Assembly: GCF_000340215.1 (NCBI RefSeq)
Contig: NW_006921533.1
Span: forward strand, 807,616-871,615
Direction: 5' to 3'
DNA: 64,000 nucleotides
Source of the DNA: Pseudocercospora fijiensis CIRAD86
Taxonomy: Eukaryota; Ascomycota; Dothideomycetes; Mycosphaerellales; Mycosphaerellaceae
The notes beneath the pieces were generated by a model. It was not told the DNA's origin, made no database searches, and worked only from the letters and a program-made list of their open reading frames with translations. The stretch's first letter is position 1; the number at the start of each line of letters is the position of its first letter. The translations under genes were made by a program, and so were the position numbers. Below are positions 1 to 12,300 of this stretch, piece after piece.

Positions 1-120
1 GCTATTCTTGTGGGAGCCGCGAAAAGGAGGCGTCTCCGTACAGCGCGCGTGAAGTGCCGTTGCGAAGTCATCATCGAAGCCAGTCAGTACTCAGTCGTCG
101 TGACCTGGCTCCGTGCTCCG

Positions 121-155
121 TGGCATGGCATGGCATGGCCTAGCCTAGCCTAGGC
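121..155. repeat. TGGCA / TAGCC pentamer repeats
   Basis: Three to four copies of the pentamer TGGCA are followed directly by three copies of CTAGC/TAGCC. No function is apparent. Confidence 0.7.
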
Positions 156-1130
156 GCAGAGGCAAAGCAGAGGCACGCCCACGCAACGCACAGCGCCCGC
201 CAACGCGCACAAGATCGCCGTCGCCGTTTGTGGCAGGCCAACCTTCAAGAATCAGGTAGGGATCATAACGCAAGAGAGGCGCAAGCTAGAGCGCGGCCGT
301 TATTGGTCGGAGGGGTAGTGCTTCTTGCAAACAAAGTCTCTGCAGGCTCTGCGTGGAGTGTAGCAGCGCTGCGCTGCGCTGGAGCCAGCAAATAGAATTC
401 GTTTGACGACGGATATCGGATATCGCGGCGTGGTGCCAAAGCCATTATTCCCACATTCGCAATCACTTCAATGCCTGTCTGCCTGCCTGTCTGCACTTGG
501 GCCACCAGACTGGCCGATGGCGCGCCAAAGGGGCATGGGCATGGGCTCTGCCAACTCTGCCGGCTTCCAGCTTCCAGCGGTCTGATGGACGTCTACCCGC
601 GATGGGCTGTGCCGTCCGAGGTCGATATCACACTTTCCGAGCCAGCGAAGCAGAGCACTGCTTTGCTTCGCGAGCGCCGGCCGCATCGCTCTCCTCATGG
701 CCAGCCAGCGTAGCATCCGTTGCCGTCGTAGCATCGGCGGGCTCAAACAGACATGCGAACATGCTGCTTGCAATGACGAAAGTAAGGGATCTGCGGAGAG
801 TTTGGGTACCTGCAGGTGCCATACTTCTATATCCCGGCCAACAAACTCCGACTGGTCATCTTCTATGCCGCGCAGCGCCTTGCAGTCACAGGATGTCAGC
901 CCAAACGCGCCGGCAGTGTCGCACGGCCTTCTTCGACTGTGGCATGAGCATTGTTGATGAAACCCGGAACACACGATAGTAAGCCATCTCATGCGTGAAC
1001 TTCGCGGCCAACACAATGCTGTCGTATATGTGTGTGAATGCCTCAGCCACGTGAGGTCTGAAACATGCCGCATCCGTACGAAACCGTTGCGTTGCCCGGC
1101 TCAACCTTCATCTCGGATCTTGGAAAAGTG

Positions 1131-1164
1131 TGCATGCATGCATGCATGCATGCATACATGCATG
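1131..1164. repeat. (GCAT)n microsatellite
   Basis: About eight copies of the self-complementary tetramer GCAT, with one ATAC interruption. It sits in non-coding DNA. Confidence 0.85.
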
Positions 1165-1225
1165 AGAAGCGCACAAGTCATCAGACGCGCTTGTGTCACA
1201 CCGGCAGCGACGACATTAGTAGCAT

Positions 1226-1250
1226 GTAGTAGTAGTAGTAGTAGTAGTAG
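1226..1250. repeat. (GTA)8 microsatellite
   Basis: Eight consecutive copies of the trinucleotide GTA in non-coding DNA. It produces runs of a single residue in spurious frames on both strands. Confidence 0.85.
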
Positions 1251-2377
1251 CCATATCAAACGCACCAACGCTGCCACATCGCCCCCCGAATCGTACAATT
1301 CCCGCATGCAGCGGCGGCGGATGAATGTCCTTGACAAGCTGCGAAGGTGTTTGATTCTTGATATGATAAACAATACGAGTGTAGTGTACGCTAGCCGCAG
1401 AACGTTGCGATACGCTTTGTGTTAGTTAGCGGGGTCTTTCGCAAATGATCGACGTGCACCTCCAGTCCTCCACTCGGCTGTCGGTTTATTTAGTATCGAT
1501 AGGTGCAGCGGCACCCTGTCGCCCAAGCAGGAAAAAAAGGCACGCCAGTGACACGTTCACATCTCAGCTGGGCAGCACAGCATACCGTCGGGCATGCATG
1601 ATTTTATGACGAGACCAACAACGAAGCCCGAGCATATCCATGGAGCGCCGCAAAACTCGCGAATTTTACTAACGCCCATCCGCCGATTCTGCTGCACGCG
1701 CGACCGACGGACATCTGCGGCCCACTTTCCAAACAGACGCCTGCTTCCAGAAGCCCGGTTAGGAGAACAAATAATGTTGCCTGGGATTGGCTCAGGCAAG
1801 GCAAGATAATCTGACAACATCGCAGTCAGCCATACTGTACCCTCGCTCGCCCTTTTCCAAGACATTTACTACATCCACCTCCGCTTGCACCGACACACTT
1901 GCCATTATTCTTGTCACCACGGGTTTCACGTCTCAGAGACTCAGACTCGGCCTGGTCGATCCTGCCGCGACATGTGTCCACCGGCAAACCCTATAATACA
2001 CGTTTTATCGATCGACTCGCGCCCAACGTTTCTGCAGGGTTAGATGGGCACCCTTGACATCAGCTCGTGAATCTTCTTTCCCTTGTTGACCTGCTGCTGA
2101 CATGATGCGCACCACTGACCACTCCTTGAAATTTTCTGGGCGCTATTGCCATCAATATCAGAAACGTTTTACTTGTTTTGTTCTATATCCATGACTCGTG
2201 CGGGACCACGATATCCTTCTCCCGACACGTCGCTCCGTTTTCCTCAACGCCATCATTGCAAACCAGCTCAAAGCTTTTTGCATCCCGCCATCGTGGAGGA
2301 TGTCTGGGTATCATATCACGCGACCAACGCTGCAGTTGTTGAAACATGGTGTTGAACCAAAAAGGAGAAGGCTGCGC

Positions 2378-3996
2378 TCACTTCGAAGCGACGTAGGCCT
2401 TCTTCGGGAATGGATACCTGCAACTTCCTGTCAGCGGAACCCGCGGCTGCAGAATTTAGTGACGCCAACAACTTACGAAGGTCCCAGCTCCCGCAGACTC
2501 TGCGCTGCCAGCCATGCGCCCATGTCGACGCAAGTCTCGATGCTTTCGCCCTTTACCATGCCAGCGAAAAATCCGCCGGCAAATGCATCACCAGCACCCG
2601 TGGTGTCGACAATCTCGTCCTTGCCGATAGTGTGCACGGGGAACGACTTGACCTGGTCCTCACCCTGCACAGCGACCACAGTCGGCTCCGTGCCCTGGGT
2701 AATGATGGCAACTCGCTTTCGCTGCGTGTTCTTCTTTGGCAGGTTGGCCAAAGCCTTGGCAATAGCCGGGATGTCATGTGTATTGAGATCGTGCGAGTCA
2801 GCGTACGAGATAGCCTCCGTCTCATTGCCAATCACATAGTCCCAGTACTGTGCAGTCTGATCAAGCGGTTCCTTGAAGAACTGCGGGATGAACGGTGCAG
2901 AGAGCGACAGGATGAACGGCTTGAGGTTGGTGTCAGCATGTCAACATCCCAGAGCCGATCAACAACATCGTCTTACCTTGTTGTTTTTCGCAGCTTCTTC
3001 GGCCAGAGCCAAAACAGCCGGCACGCACACTGTGAGATGGTATCCACCGACAAAGTAAGCCTTCGCTTTCTCCACGATGCCCCAGTTCTCCTTCAAGTGT
3101 TCAATCTTGTACGCATTTGCTGCAGCGAGATCGGTGCACATGCTTCGGTTGTGACCTGTGATAATGACACCGCATCGGCCAGTTGGCTCCTTGTCGTCAT
3201 AGCGGTATTGGACTGCCAACCCGGCTTCCTTGTTTGCCTTCATCAAGATGTCGGCATACTTGTCCTTTCCGACGCAGCCGAAGAAGACTACTTGGTCAGG
3301 AGGGAGTAGATACTAGCAAAAAGAATCGCCGTCAGCCTTACATGTCGAGCCGTGCGGTATATCAATCTCAACGAGGGATGCTTGGGATGTCAAGAGCCCG
3401 CGCACCGCCGTGATGCATGTCACGCATCAAGCAATATCGAAGCACATTGCATCAAGGCAATACGCCACGGCCATCAATGACACACGTTTGCATCGCACGC
3501 AAAATGTGACGGGATAACCCAAGTATCCACCTGCAAACTCATGCCAACTCTTTCGCGACAGAACTTAATTGCCTCTGTGGACCAAGCAACCTTGTGACAA
3601 TGAATTACGTGCTCTTTTTGCGTATGCGTGATTGCGGGCTCTTGTTCCTCGAAGCAGAGCACACGGGACCGACGTACCTGTGCTCCTCTGGCTGTGTTCT
3701 GGGCGGCACCACCAGCCAGCAGCTTGGCCTCACGGTTGTTGAGGAGCTCTTCGTAGAGCGACTTGTGCTTGTCTTCGGCAAGGATGGCATCATTGGCCTT
3801 GAGTCCGTATTGGTTCAGGAGTGCTTCATCTCTGTGGCGAAGGAATATACGTCAGCAACACGTTTCTCAATGATGTTTTCAATTTTGTCGAAGCGAGCAC
3901 AATGTACGCTTCCTTGCCAAAGACCTACCCTTGAGCCTGGATGTCGAGAAGCGGGTTCTCCAGGCAAAGAAGCTCATATGAATGATTGGACGACAT
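2378..3996 (-). CDS. ADO1: Adenosine kinase, five exons
   Basis: Phosphorylates adenosine to AMP with ATP (purine salvage, methyl-cycle support); cytosolic PfkB-family sugar kinase. I rebuilt it by splice sites: exons 3929-3996, 3678-3831, 2977-3312, 2477-2919 and 2378-2417. That is 1041 nt, giving 346 aa, the usual length for the family. The start reads MSSNHSYELLCLENPLLDIQ, typical of the family. The middle has GGAAQNTARGAQ, then YLLPPD and FFGCVGKDKYAD. The catalytic PfkB signature DTTGAGDAFAGGF lies near residue 300 and holds the catalytic Asp. The end GPSYPFPKKAY spans the last exon junction. Donors are GTAGGT, GTACGT, GTAAGA and GTAAGT. Three introns are 57-97 nt but the second is 365 nt, which is long for this window. 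No key residue is missing. Confidence 0.95.
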
Positions 3997-4803
3997 GGTG
4001 AAGGTAATATGAAGTTCAATGGCAATCGAGATGAGATGGTGTTTGTAAAATTGAGACTTCTCAGCAAGGGATTCGATCTGAATTGTGCCCCTCTCTCATC
4101 CCACTTCGGTTGCCGATCCCTGCAACTTGCAATGGCCCACAAACATCATCCCTCAACTCAACTCTTCTTCAGCATTGCCGAAGTCTTTCACCAAGTCGCG
4201 CAACGCCGTTGCACAATTTGCACAGGAACACCGGTATCTGGATTCTCGTGCTGTGTGGTGCCATCAATTGCTAAAGAGAGAACAACGTCAACATTGAAAA
4301 GATCTCGACTTGCCTGTATCAATGTGCTCCTACTGGATTGGAAGTGAGTTAGAAGGCGAAGGATGTGTTTAGCTAGCCAGTCGATACTGCTTCCACAGCA
4401 TAAATACGACTGAGCAAGCTCAACGAACAGAATTCGAAACACAGGCGACGATGACGAGGGTAACGCGCACAGTCGAATAGAAAAAGTCATAGCACTTGAT
4501 GTTAGCATAGGCGTCAGTCTACCCAGCGCGTTAATGTATAGCAAAGCTTTGGATGATATATATGACAGGAAGGTGAGGGGAATTCAAAGACGTGCCTCTG
4601 CATGCGAGGCAGGAATCGAAATGTTTCTCAATGTTCATTCATATCTGTAATACGGAAGCCTCACACCTGGTGAGAATTTCTGCTACCGAAATGCCCAAGG
4701 GTATCGAACTCCGCCAAATGCTAAAACGCCGAGATCGATGAAACGCTTGGTAAAGAATGCAACACCAGAAATTATGCAGGTGTTCCATGCTGTGCTGGGT
4801 TCC
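3997..4803. other. Intergenic, adenosine kinase 5' side
   Basis: About 0.8 kb between the adenosine kinase start and the stop of the upstream CSC1-like gene, both on the minus strand. It should hold the kinase promoter and the channel 3' UTR. I see no coherent gene and no tRNA-like fold. Confidence 0.5.
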
Positions 4804-7800
4804 TCACAACGCGATGAGATCCACATTGCTGAAATCAGGTGGACTGCGTCTGAAGACTACACGACCCTTTCCATCCAAAGCCGTGCCCTCGTTACTCATC
4901 CAAATATTTGTTCGGTTTTGCCCGTCGATGCTCACTGTACTCATCTTCTTGGCTCTCTTGATCTCGTCATCGCTTACACCAAGTTGATCGCGAGGGATCC
5001 ATACGACCGGACGCCGAGCACGAAGCGCGCTGTGCTGGAAGGCATAACGAACCAACAAATCGCGCTCGTCTGGCGTCAAATCTTCGAGCTCATCTGCGTA
5101 ACCGGAGAAGAGCACATCTCCAACCGTGTGTTGAGCTTCTGCATCTGTCTTCTTCTCATTCACACGCTTGCCGTCAGCGAGGTAACGAAGGCGAGCAACT
5201 GCCTCCGGCGCCGCTTTCTTCCACAACTCAGTTCCCCAGACAGGCTTGGCCTCTGACTTCTTAGCCCAGTGGCTACCTGGCCTTGCAGAATGAGCTGATC
5301 CAGATGTGCGTCGTGCATCTGGAGAGTGTGTGGAGCCAGGTGTGTGGCTCCTCCTTTGGGCAATGGCACGCTTCTCCTCATCTATGGCGGCACGATCTGC
5401 ATCTTCTTCAGCGTGTTCACGATCCTCGAGCATATCCTGTACGTCTCGTTCGTCGTTACCACTTTCGTTGAGTGGCGCAAATTTGCTTTCTTGTGCCTTT
5501 GCGAACTGCTCATCTCTGATTACTGCTTCATCTTCCAATGTGATCGGCAGGTATTGGAATAGTGGCTTGAATGACATATTCGTTAACCATTGGAAAACCA
5601 CGGTGAGCACCAGCATGACAATCATGATGATTGCTTGTGGCAAGCACACGACTTCTCCCTTGTATTGCAAAGTGAAGAAGTATCCGATCATGGCGATTTC
5701 CAGGAAATAAATGCCGGTGAATAGCTGATTGATGGCCACTGGAAAGAGCAGACCGCCTGTATCATGCTTGAATTGGTAGACAAACAACACGTTGTAGCGG
5801 TAAACAATCCAGAACAGTGCGAAGATGAAGATCATGAACACCAGGATAAGGGGTGATACTATTGAGTAGATGATGCCAATGACCGCAAAGTTGGTGAAAG
5901 GTGGGAAGAAGGTACCCCACGTAACGTACTGGAGGCTGGTCTGTCTCGTCCATTTCTGTCGTGCAGTCGAATCCAGAATTGGAGCAAGTATGAACCACCC
6001 GAAGAGGCTGCCAAGTTGCAGGAGAGCACTTGCTGAGTTGGAAAGTGCCTGGACAGTAAGATATGAGAAGAAGTAGTTGGATGCCGTTGGGATGTTGCTG
6101 GCCACTTCTGTAACAATGCTGGTAGGATTGTCCGCAAGAGCTTGAAAGATTGCGATCAGGCCTCCGGAAATGGTGACGACCAAGAACACCTGAATGAACA
6201 AGAATGCGAAGTACCAACTCTGGACCCCTCGCTCTCTATCGTTGCCGGTGGGCACTCCCTGTTGCTTGATCAAGAGACGGAAGATGATCGGGACAAGCAA
6301 CAGAATCAGACTCAGCAGAACTGGTGGCAGGACACCCTGAATGATAGAGATAACAACGTCCGGAAGTGTGGTGAGCCATTCCAGCCAAGAGATGTATGAA
6401 GCAAGTTGGCTAACCTTGTTGAGCAAAGAGGTAAAGGCGACGGGAATGGCGAAGAGCAAAATGAGGCCGGCGGAAATCAGCAAGATCAAGCCAGTTCGCA
6501 AGTAGCGTTCCCACCACTTCACAGACATATTGTCCCAGATCACATCTTCAGGGCTAATCTCGACGAGCCGGGGCGCCATGTGCTGGGGAATGTGATGACT
6601 GAGAGACTGACAGCACATGTGTGCAGCCACCTGGTGATTGAACTGGATGAATGCAGAGTTCATGTACGGAAACTTCTCGATGTCCTTCTGATCCTCTTCG
6701 ATTTCCAGATTCAGGCGTGCCAGCTCCCGTCGAAGATGGTAGATGCGATCTACTTTTTTGCCTATTAGTGGAATGCTAGGGAACCAAGTTGGGCAAAAAA
6801 GCGGTAGTCGGATGGTTTCACGGTCTTTTGGCTCCAGATACCTCCTCCAGTACGGTTCTTCGTCTTGGTCTTCGTCCCATTTCTTGTCGATGGCATTGGG
6901 GTATTCGTCTTTGTCTTCGTCCTCTTCATCATTATTCTTCTTCCAGAAAGCGAGCTTCTGCATGAAGCTCTTGGACTTCTGCTTGTCTTTGGCTTCGGGC
7001 TCTTTTTGCTCTGCATCACCGTGAAGTGGGAACTCGTCATCATCCTCGGCTGTGTGAGGTTGTGGAGAGTGCATTGCCAGGGATTCGTCGTTGTTCTTGA
7101 AGATGTTCCATGACTTTCGATTGCCTTTATGATGTGCAGGCTCTTCGATTTGCAAGCTGGACTTGGGCCTTGTATCTCCCGCGGGACGTGTCGTGTGAAC
7201 GTCGCGCACGTCTAGCGTCCTATCACTATCATGCGATTCCCCATCAACAGGGTTCGGCAAGGCTGCAAAGGGATGCCTAGTCGTTCGCGGTTTCGTATCG
7301 CCCGTTAATGGCTGCTCTGCGCCATCTTCTCTATTACGGTGCATCGCATCGAGCTTTGTCCGTGCTTCCTGGAGTGGTGCTTTCTTCGCCCCCGCGTCAT
7401 TAGTCGACGTGGTTCGATACAGATCATCGTCAAGAGAGAATCCACCACCAGCATTGGCGCGGCGTGTAGCGATGTTTAAGTCATCTCCAGCCTTGTGGAA
7501 GCCATTATCGACACCGCCGACGACTCTATCGCCGAATTTGCTAATGCCTTTGCCGACGTCCTTAAAGCCATGGCCAACGGCATTGACGCTATCTCCGACA
7601 AGACCCAATGGATTCCGCCTGCGTTTGTCAGAGTCCGCTTGGTGTTGCTCTTCCTCCTTCAGTGTGTCCTTCAGATCTTGAGAGAGCTCGTGGTTTTCTC
7701 CAGCACTGACACCTTCACTTTGAGCCATGCGTTCTGCTGCAGCGTCTTCTTCTGCCTCGTCTTGCAGCTTCTCTTTCTTTGATTTTTTCTTCCCATCTTC

Positions 7801-8661
7801 CTTGGCCTTCTTTTGTTCGGCCTCGATGTGCTTCTTGCGGCAGTTCTTGATCAGAACAGTCTCAGCATCTTCCAAATTCCTCGCAATCTTGTCGCGGTAC
7901 TTAACCTTGTCATTCAGGTCATCGAAGTTGCGATTGATCCAGATGTTCCTGATTCCGCCAGGAAACACATCGTATAGCCCAGATAGAGCTTCCATGGTCA
8001 GCCATTTGCGTGGAATGCCAGTAACAAGCACGGTAGTGGCAGACGCGCGGATTCTGTGCTGAGGACTCGTCAAGAATGCTTGACGCACGCGAATGTAACC
8101 TCGTAATTCTTTGAACACGACGTAGAAAGTCCATAGAATGAAGATAATGCCAAGGAAAAGATGCGCCCACAGTCGGTCACTGTTTTTAGGTGCAATATTC
8201 GAGATAGAGTACTTGTCCAGTCCTTTCGCGGTCCCGCCTCCATTGTGATTGACCGGTAGCAGGATTGGCAAAGCCAGTAAAGTGGCGGGAAAGAAGATCT
8301 TCAGCAGCATTCGCAGGAAGCGCAAAAAGAAGTATGCGTCAAGGCCGCATTTCTGAATCAAGCCCAGATTTGTGGTTGTGAACAGTGGATAGAGCCATCC
8401 TACAAGACCTCCAGGAGGTGCCGCGACTCGTTCTCGCTCAGGGACCAGATATGACTTGGGCCGATATATCCTGGAGAGGCGCAAACGCAGCAGCATAAAC
8501 ACCAGAACCTGGATTCCTAGTGAGGCAAAGGCGGACACCAATGATGCTGCTAGCGTGTTGACGGTTTGACCCTCCCTCTGCGAAGCCTGCCCGGATCCGC
8601 AGCTCAGCAGGCCCAATACACCTCCGCCAGCGGAGCAGGAGGGCGCCGGTGGACTGGACAT
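4804..8661 (-). CDS. CSC1/OSCA-type cation channel (DUF221)
   Basis: A single-exon 1285-aa membrane protein of the CSC1/OSCA/TMEM63 family, whose members are osmotically or mechanically gated, Ca2+-permeable channels. An N-terminal segment (38-60) is followed by two more helices (about 110-137 and 165-185). A cytosolic RRM-like loop starts near ATTVLVTGIPRKW (208-220). About eight hydrophobic segments follow in the second half, including the conserved stretch around FPPFTNFAVIGIIYSIVSPL. The C-terminus is hydrophilic. Fungal relatives are often 850-1100 aa. The excess here is a highly charged, probably disordered insert (about 280-620, rich in K/E/D and in basic-acidic runs) inside the cytosolic loop. 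ATG at 8661; no in-frame ATG upstream is needed. The exact ion specificity is inferred from the family only. Confidence 0.9.
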   Translation of the reverse strand: MSSPPAPSCSAGGGVLGLLSCGSGQASQREGQTVNTLAASLVSAFASLGIQVLVFMLLRLRLSRIYRPKSYLVPERERVAAPPGGLVGWLYPLFTTTNLGLIQKCGLDAYFFLRFLRMLLKIFFPATLLALPILLPVNHNGGGTAKGLDKYSISNIAPKNSDRLWAHLFLGIIFILWTFYVVFKELRGYIRVRQAFLTSPQHRIRASATTVLVTGIPRKWLTMEALSGLYDVFPGGIRNIWINRNFDDLNDKVKYRDKIARNLEDAETVLIKNCRKKHIEAEQKKAKEDGKKKSKKEKLQDEAEEDAAAERMAQSEGVSAGENHELSQDLKDTLKEEEQHQADSDKRRRNPLGLVGDSVNAVGHGFKDVGKGISKFGDRVVGGVDNGFHKAGDDLNIATRRANAGGGFSLDDDLYRTTSTNDAGAKKAPLQEARTKLDAMHRNREDGAEQPLTGDTKPRTTRHPFAALPNPVDGESHDSDRTLDVRDVHTTRPAGDTRPKSSLQIEEPAHHKGNRKSWNIFKNNDESLAMHSPQPHTAEDDDEFPLHGDAEQKEPEAKDKQKSKSFMQKLAFWKKNNDEEDEDKDEYPNAIDKKWDEDQDEEPYWRRYLEPKDRETIRLPLFCPTWFPSIPLIGKKVDRIYHLRRELARLNLEIEEDQKDIEKFPYMNSAFIQFNHQVAAHMCCQSLSHHIPQHMAPRLVEISPEDVIWDNMSVKWWERYLRTGLILLISAGLILLFAIPVAFTSLLNKVSQLASYISWLEWLTTLPDVVISIIQGVLPPVLLSLILLLVPIIFRLLIKQQGVPTGNDRERGVQSWYFAFLFIQVFLVVTISGGLIAIFQALADNPTSIVTEVASNIPTASNYFFSYLTVQALSNSASALLQLGSLFGWFILAPILDSTARQKWTRQTSLQYVTWGTFFPPFTNFAVIGIIYSIVSPLILVFMIFIFALFWIVYRYNVLFVYQFKHDTGGLLFPVAINQLFTGIYFLEIAMIGYFFTLQYKGEVVCLPQAIIMIVMLVLTVVFQWLTNMSFKPLFQYLPITLEDEAVIRDEQFAKAQESKFAPLNESGNDERDVQDMLEDREHAEEDADRAAIDEEKRAIAQRRSHTPGSTHSPDARRTSGSAHSARPGSHWAKKSEAKPVWGTELWKKAAPEAVARLRYLADGKRVNEKKTDAEAQHTVGDVLFSGYADELEDLTPDERDLLVRYAFQHSALRARRPVVWIPRDQLGVSDDEIKRAKKMSTVSIDGQNRTNIWMSNEGTALDGKGRVVFRRSPPDFSNVDLIAL

Positions 8662-9384
8662 GTTGGCGGCGGTGTTGGGCGATGGAAGTCGACGGCGAAC
8701 ACGGCAAGATTGTCGCAGGAGGTGTTATCGTAGGGTCATGAAGGCTATCGGCGGCGGTGGTGGATGCAGGAGTGGTGAAGGCTGTCTGGCCATGCAGTGA
8801 AGCTGGTAGCAAAGCACAGCTACCGTACTGTCACTGTCGGCGTACGAGGCAAACCTGCTGCCGTCGGATTGTCGAAGTGTATGTCAAAGTTTCCAAGGAG
8901 TCGCGACGCGAGGAGTAGAAGCAGCCAATGGAGCAGCTCGTGCACGTCATGCGGCAGACCGCGCCACCGAGACGTTTCACTTCCAGCGAGGCGCTTAATA
9001 TGTCTGGAGTGAAGCGCACGCTGTTGTTGTGTTTGTGTGCGACGGCCCGGCGCTTGGCACTTTCTCACTCACAAACAATGTCTAGGACGATGTTGGTTGC
9101 GGGTGAAGAGTCGGTGGTGCCATTAATATTGTCGCTTGCACCTTGTCTTCGCTGTCCAAGATTTCTGGTACAGTAGCCGCCTACGTCACCATCTTGCCAA
9201 GCCAGCATGCATGCCGACAACACCCCAATTGATGTCGACCTCGCTTCCATCGGCGGCGTCACGTGTGCAGAAGAATATGTGAATTCCCCAGGCGTGCGAA
9301 TTGAGGGGCAGAAAAGCGGGCGAAGCATCGGAGCAATTACGTAAGCTATCTGTGAGATGCACTGTAGACTCGCTAACCATACTC
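8662..9384. other. Intergenic, channel promoter
   Basis: About 0.7 kb between two minus-strand genes: 5' flank of the channel gene and 3' flank of the CorA-type gene. No gene, strong repeat or RNA fold recognised. Confidence 0.5.
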
Positions 9385-12300
9385 CTACCCACGTTTGACC
9401 GGATAAGTCGTTCTGCGCCTGGATGCAGCAGGTGGCAGCCTAGTAGGCGCCTCACGAACTTCTGGCGCCACCGCTTTGTTCTTGCCTCGCGGCGACAGGG
9501 ACTCGGATCTCAAGCTGGTCGCAGGTCTTGACAGCCACGCACCCAAGTCACCAAACATACCCGTCCACCACAGACTACCACCAGCGACCACGACCGTCAC
9601 GGGAATAGCGACTGCCCAGTACAGCCACTGGCCCTGGCTCATATCGCGAATATCGCTGGTGCTCATGCCAAAAACGCTTGCCACGAATGACAGGGGGAGA
9701 AAGATCAAGGTGACGACTGTGAAGACCATGATAGCAGCCTCCTGGCGATCTTTGTTGGTGTCGATCTCGGCTAAGTGCCAGTCCCCGAGGTCTGTGGTTC
9801 GATTTTGCAGCGCTTTGAATTGGTCGATGCGAGAGCTGATTGTAGCCTTCGTTTGCGCAATGAGATCGTCCTGTCGGTTCTCACGCACGATTTGCAGATT
9901 CGGCAGCTCAGTACCACCATCAAGCTGCTGATTTGTCCTTTCGAACACGTTGACAACATCTAACTGCGATGTGAGAGTGCTTGTCACGGCTTCCAGTTCC
10001 TGATGAAGGGCTCGGATCGTCACTTGGTGAGAACGATTGAGGGGGTCGCCCAGCATCTTTGCTTCCTGGCAACATCGTTAGCGACGGCATGTCAAGCGGC
10101 ATTCGGATGGCTTACCAATTGTTGGCAATAATCAGCATAGACCTGCGATACATTGGGACCGCGGTGAATCAAGTCATTGCTGAGACGATCAAGAACCAGG
10201 GCAACAAGGCCTCTAGACGAGCACACTTCATACTTCGAAATGTCCACACCGTTCCTGAGGGTAATTGTGATAGCACGCTCGCCACCCTCGAGCTGTTTCC
10301 CAGCAGATATGAGCTGTTCAAGAGGCATTCTCCAAGCCCTCCGACGACTCCTCTTAAACTTGATTTCTGATGCGAGTACGAACGCAGAAATGATGTGCAG
10401 CCAAGCCCTGAAGAAGTGATCTGGTGCACACGGAGTTTTGCTTTCATGACCGTAGAAAGCCTTCGACAATGACGCAATATAGGGAACAAGGTCCTTGAGG
10501 AGCAGTGCTAGGAATTCTCCTGCCATTTGGCGATCGTATTCCACATCCTCGGCACCATGTCCATAGAAGGTAGTAGCTTGAAGAAGATTTTCAAGGGCGC
10601 CCCAGAATTTTCTTGTCAACAAGTGGTCGAAGTCGAGGGGGAAGAAGAAGCCAAAGACGTACTCCGACAGCAAGGCAATCCATTCCTTCCTAGATGCCAG
10701 AGTCTTACCTATCGCGGTGCCAGATTGGGGAGATTTGAAGCTGGTATCGCCTGCAAAAGTGGCCAGCCATGCCTGGACATCCGCGCGGGAGGCTTCTGGG
10801 CATGTAGCGTAACTATCCTTCAAAGCAGATTGGATGTTTTCTGCAAGTGTGTTGCTCATTGCATCCGAGACCTGGGACAATGTTGCATTTGACTCATTAC
10901 TGGCGTATAAGAAAATCTTAATGTGCCCAATTTCTGCTGCCTCAGCAAATTTCGTGCGAGACCCAGTCACCTGTATCGAGCTGACAGTCGACTCTTTCTC
11001 GTCGCTGGGAGTTGATGTTATTCCAGGCTGATATTTCTCAGAGACCGGGCAAAACGCCTCTCGCGCTTCCTGCATGGTCTTTGCCATGTTGGCTTTCAGA
11101 TTGGAGTTCACCGGCTTTTCAAGACGGATCTCGACATTAGATCGAGTATCATGACTCAACGCGCCTTGCCATGTAACGGAGTCCAGGACTCGGGTCTGCC
11201 GCATAAACACCGCATCAGGGTCAAATCCCATCATCTCTGACAAATTATCGGTGAAATATGAAACTGTTGATGGCAGAGAGAGGGATAGGCTTCGAGGAAT
11301 TTGCCAGCTCCGAGCACTTCCAACTTTGACAATTGTGTAACTACCTCCATCTTCAGCCGGAGAATGGATGATCGCGTCCTGTTGAAGCTCTTTGAGGGAG
11401 GCTTTGCTGCAGGTTATGATGAGTGCTTCGTTTACTATGAGGCACCAGACATTAGCAACATGTAAGTATGCTCCTTTCTTCGTAGTTGATAGGCTAGCGA
11501 TGGCTTGAGCTAGCTCGCGTCTTTCATTGGCCGTGCGGGTTTGTACTTGCACCAGGGGCGTCGACGGGTGCTCTGGTGAGCCAAATGGGAGAGCTTTAAT
11601 GCGGTCGCCGGAACCCTGCTCAAGAGAAAAGCTGGGAAAGCTCAAGAAGCAGATAGACGATGTTCGCATTTCTTGTGGGCCTGCATCTTGGTAGTCCACA
11701 TCACCGATGCAGAACGGCTCCATTTCACGCCCACGCTGTCGTTGCATTTCGTGTTCCTTTTGCGCTTTCAAGAGCACCCCTTCGACATGCCGTTTGTCTT
11801 CTTGCGGACAATCCATGGCTGAGCGAGTAACAGCGACAAATTCCTCAAAAGTCATCAGACTTCTCTCCAAATGAAGCCAACGTATTGCCGGCTTCCTCTT
11901 TGTAGATCTTGACGAAGACACGAAGAGCTCTGCGCCGAAGGACCACTCATCAAGCGCGGTGCCCAACCATGTTGAGCGCTCAATGGCAGTCTCTGCTATT
12001 GCTCCTCCCAGTGCACTACCAAGAGCTGACGCAACCGTGGGGTTCACATCAGATGAGTCGCTATTTGTCTTCTCACCAGAAGCCGAGAATGTGAAGTCGA
12101 AGTTCAATCCTGAGAGTTCACCATCAAGGTCAGGAAGCAGTTCTTCATCTTCAGAATCATATCGCTCTTGATCGTCTCCTTCACGTCCCTTAGACTCGTA
12201 TTCTCTAGTCAAGCGGTCGTCAGCGGTAGTCTCGGATGTCCGGTTTCGTGGAAGAGTATATACTCGATTATAGCTGGAGCGCGCTGGACGACGGCTGCCA

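Larger units (their letters stand above)
1..2377. other. Region without a supported gene, left edge
   Basis: I see no convincing gene here. The open frames overlap on both strands, lack domains and have no coherent splice structure. The stretch includes the 3' flank of the adenosine kinase gene at its right edge. It carries short simple repeats at 121-155, 1131-1164 and 1226-1250, listed separately. Confidence 0.5.

Noticed and set aside
468..1425. Overlapping open frames on both strands at the left edge
   Set aside because: No domain, mutual overlap and simple-repeat content; no splice model gives a coherent protein.
4581..4760. tRNA-like arms near GGTATCGAACTCC
   Set aside because: A T-loop-like stretch exists on the minus strand but no matching acceptor and anticodon stems could be paired.
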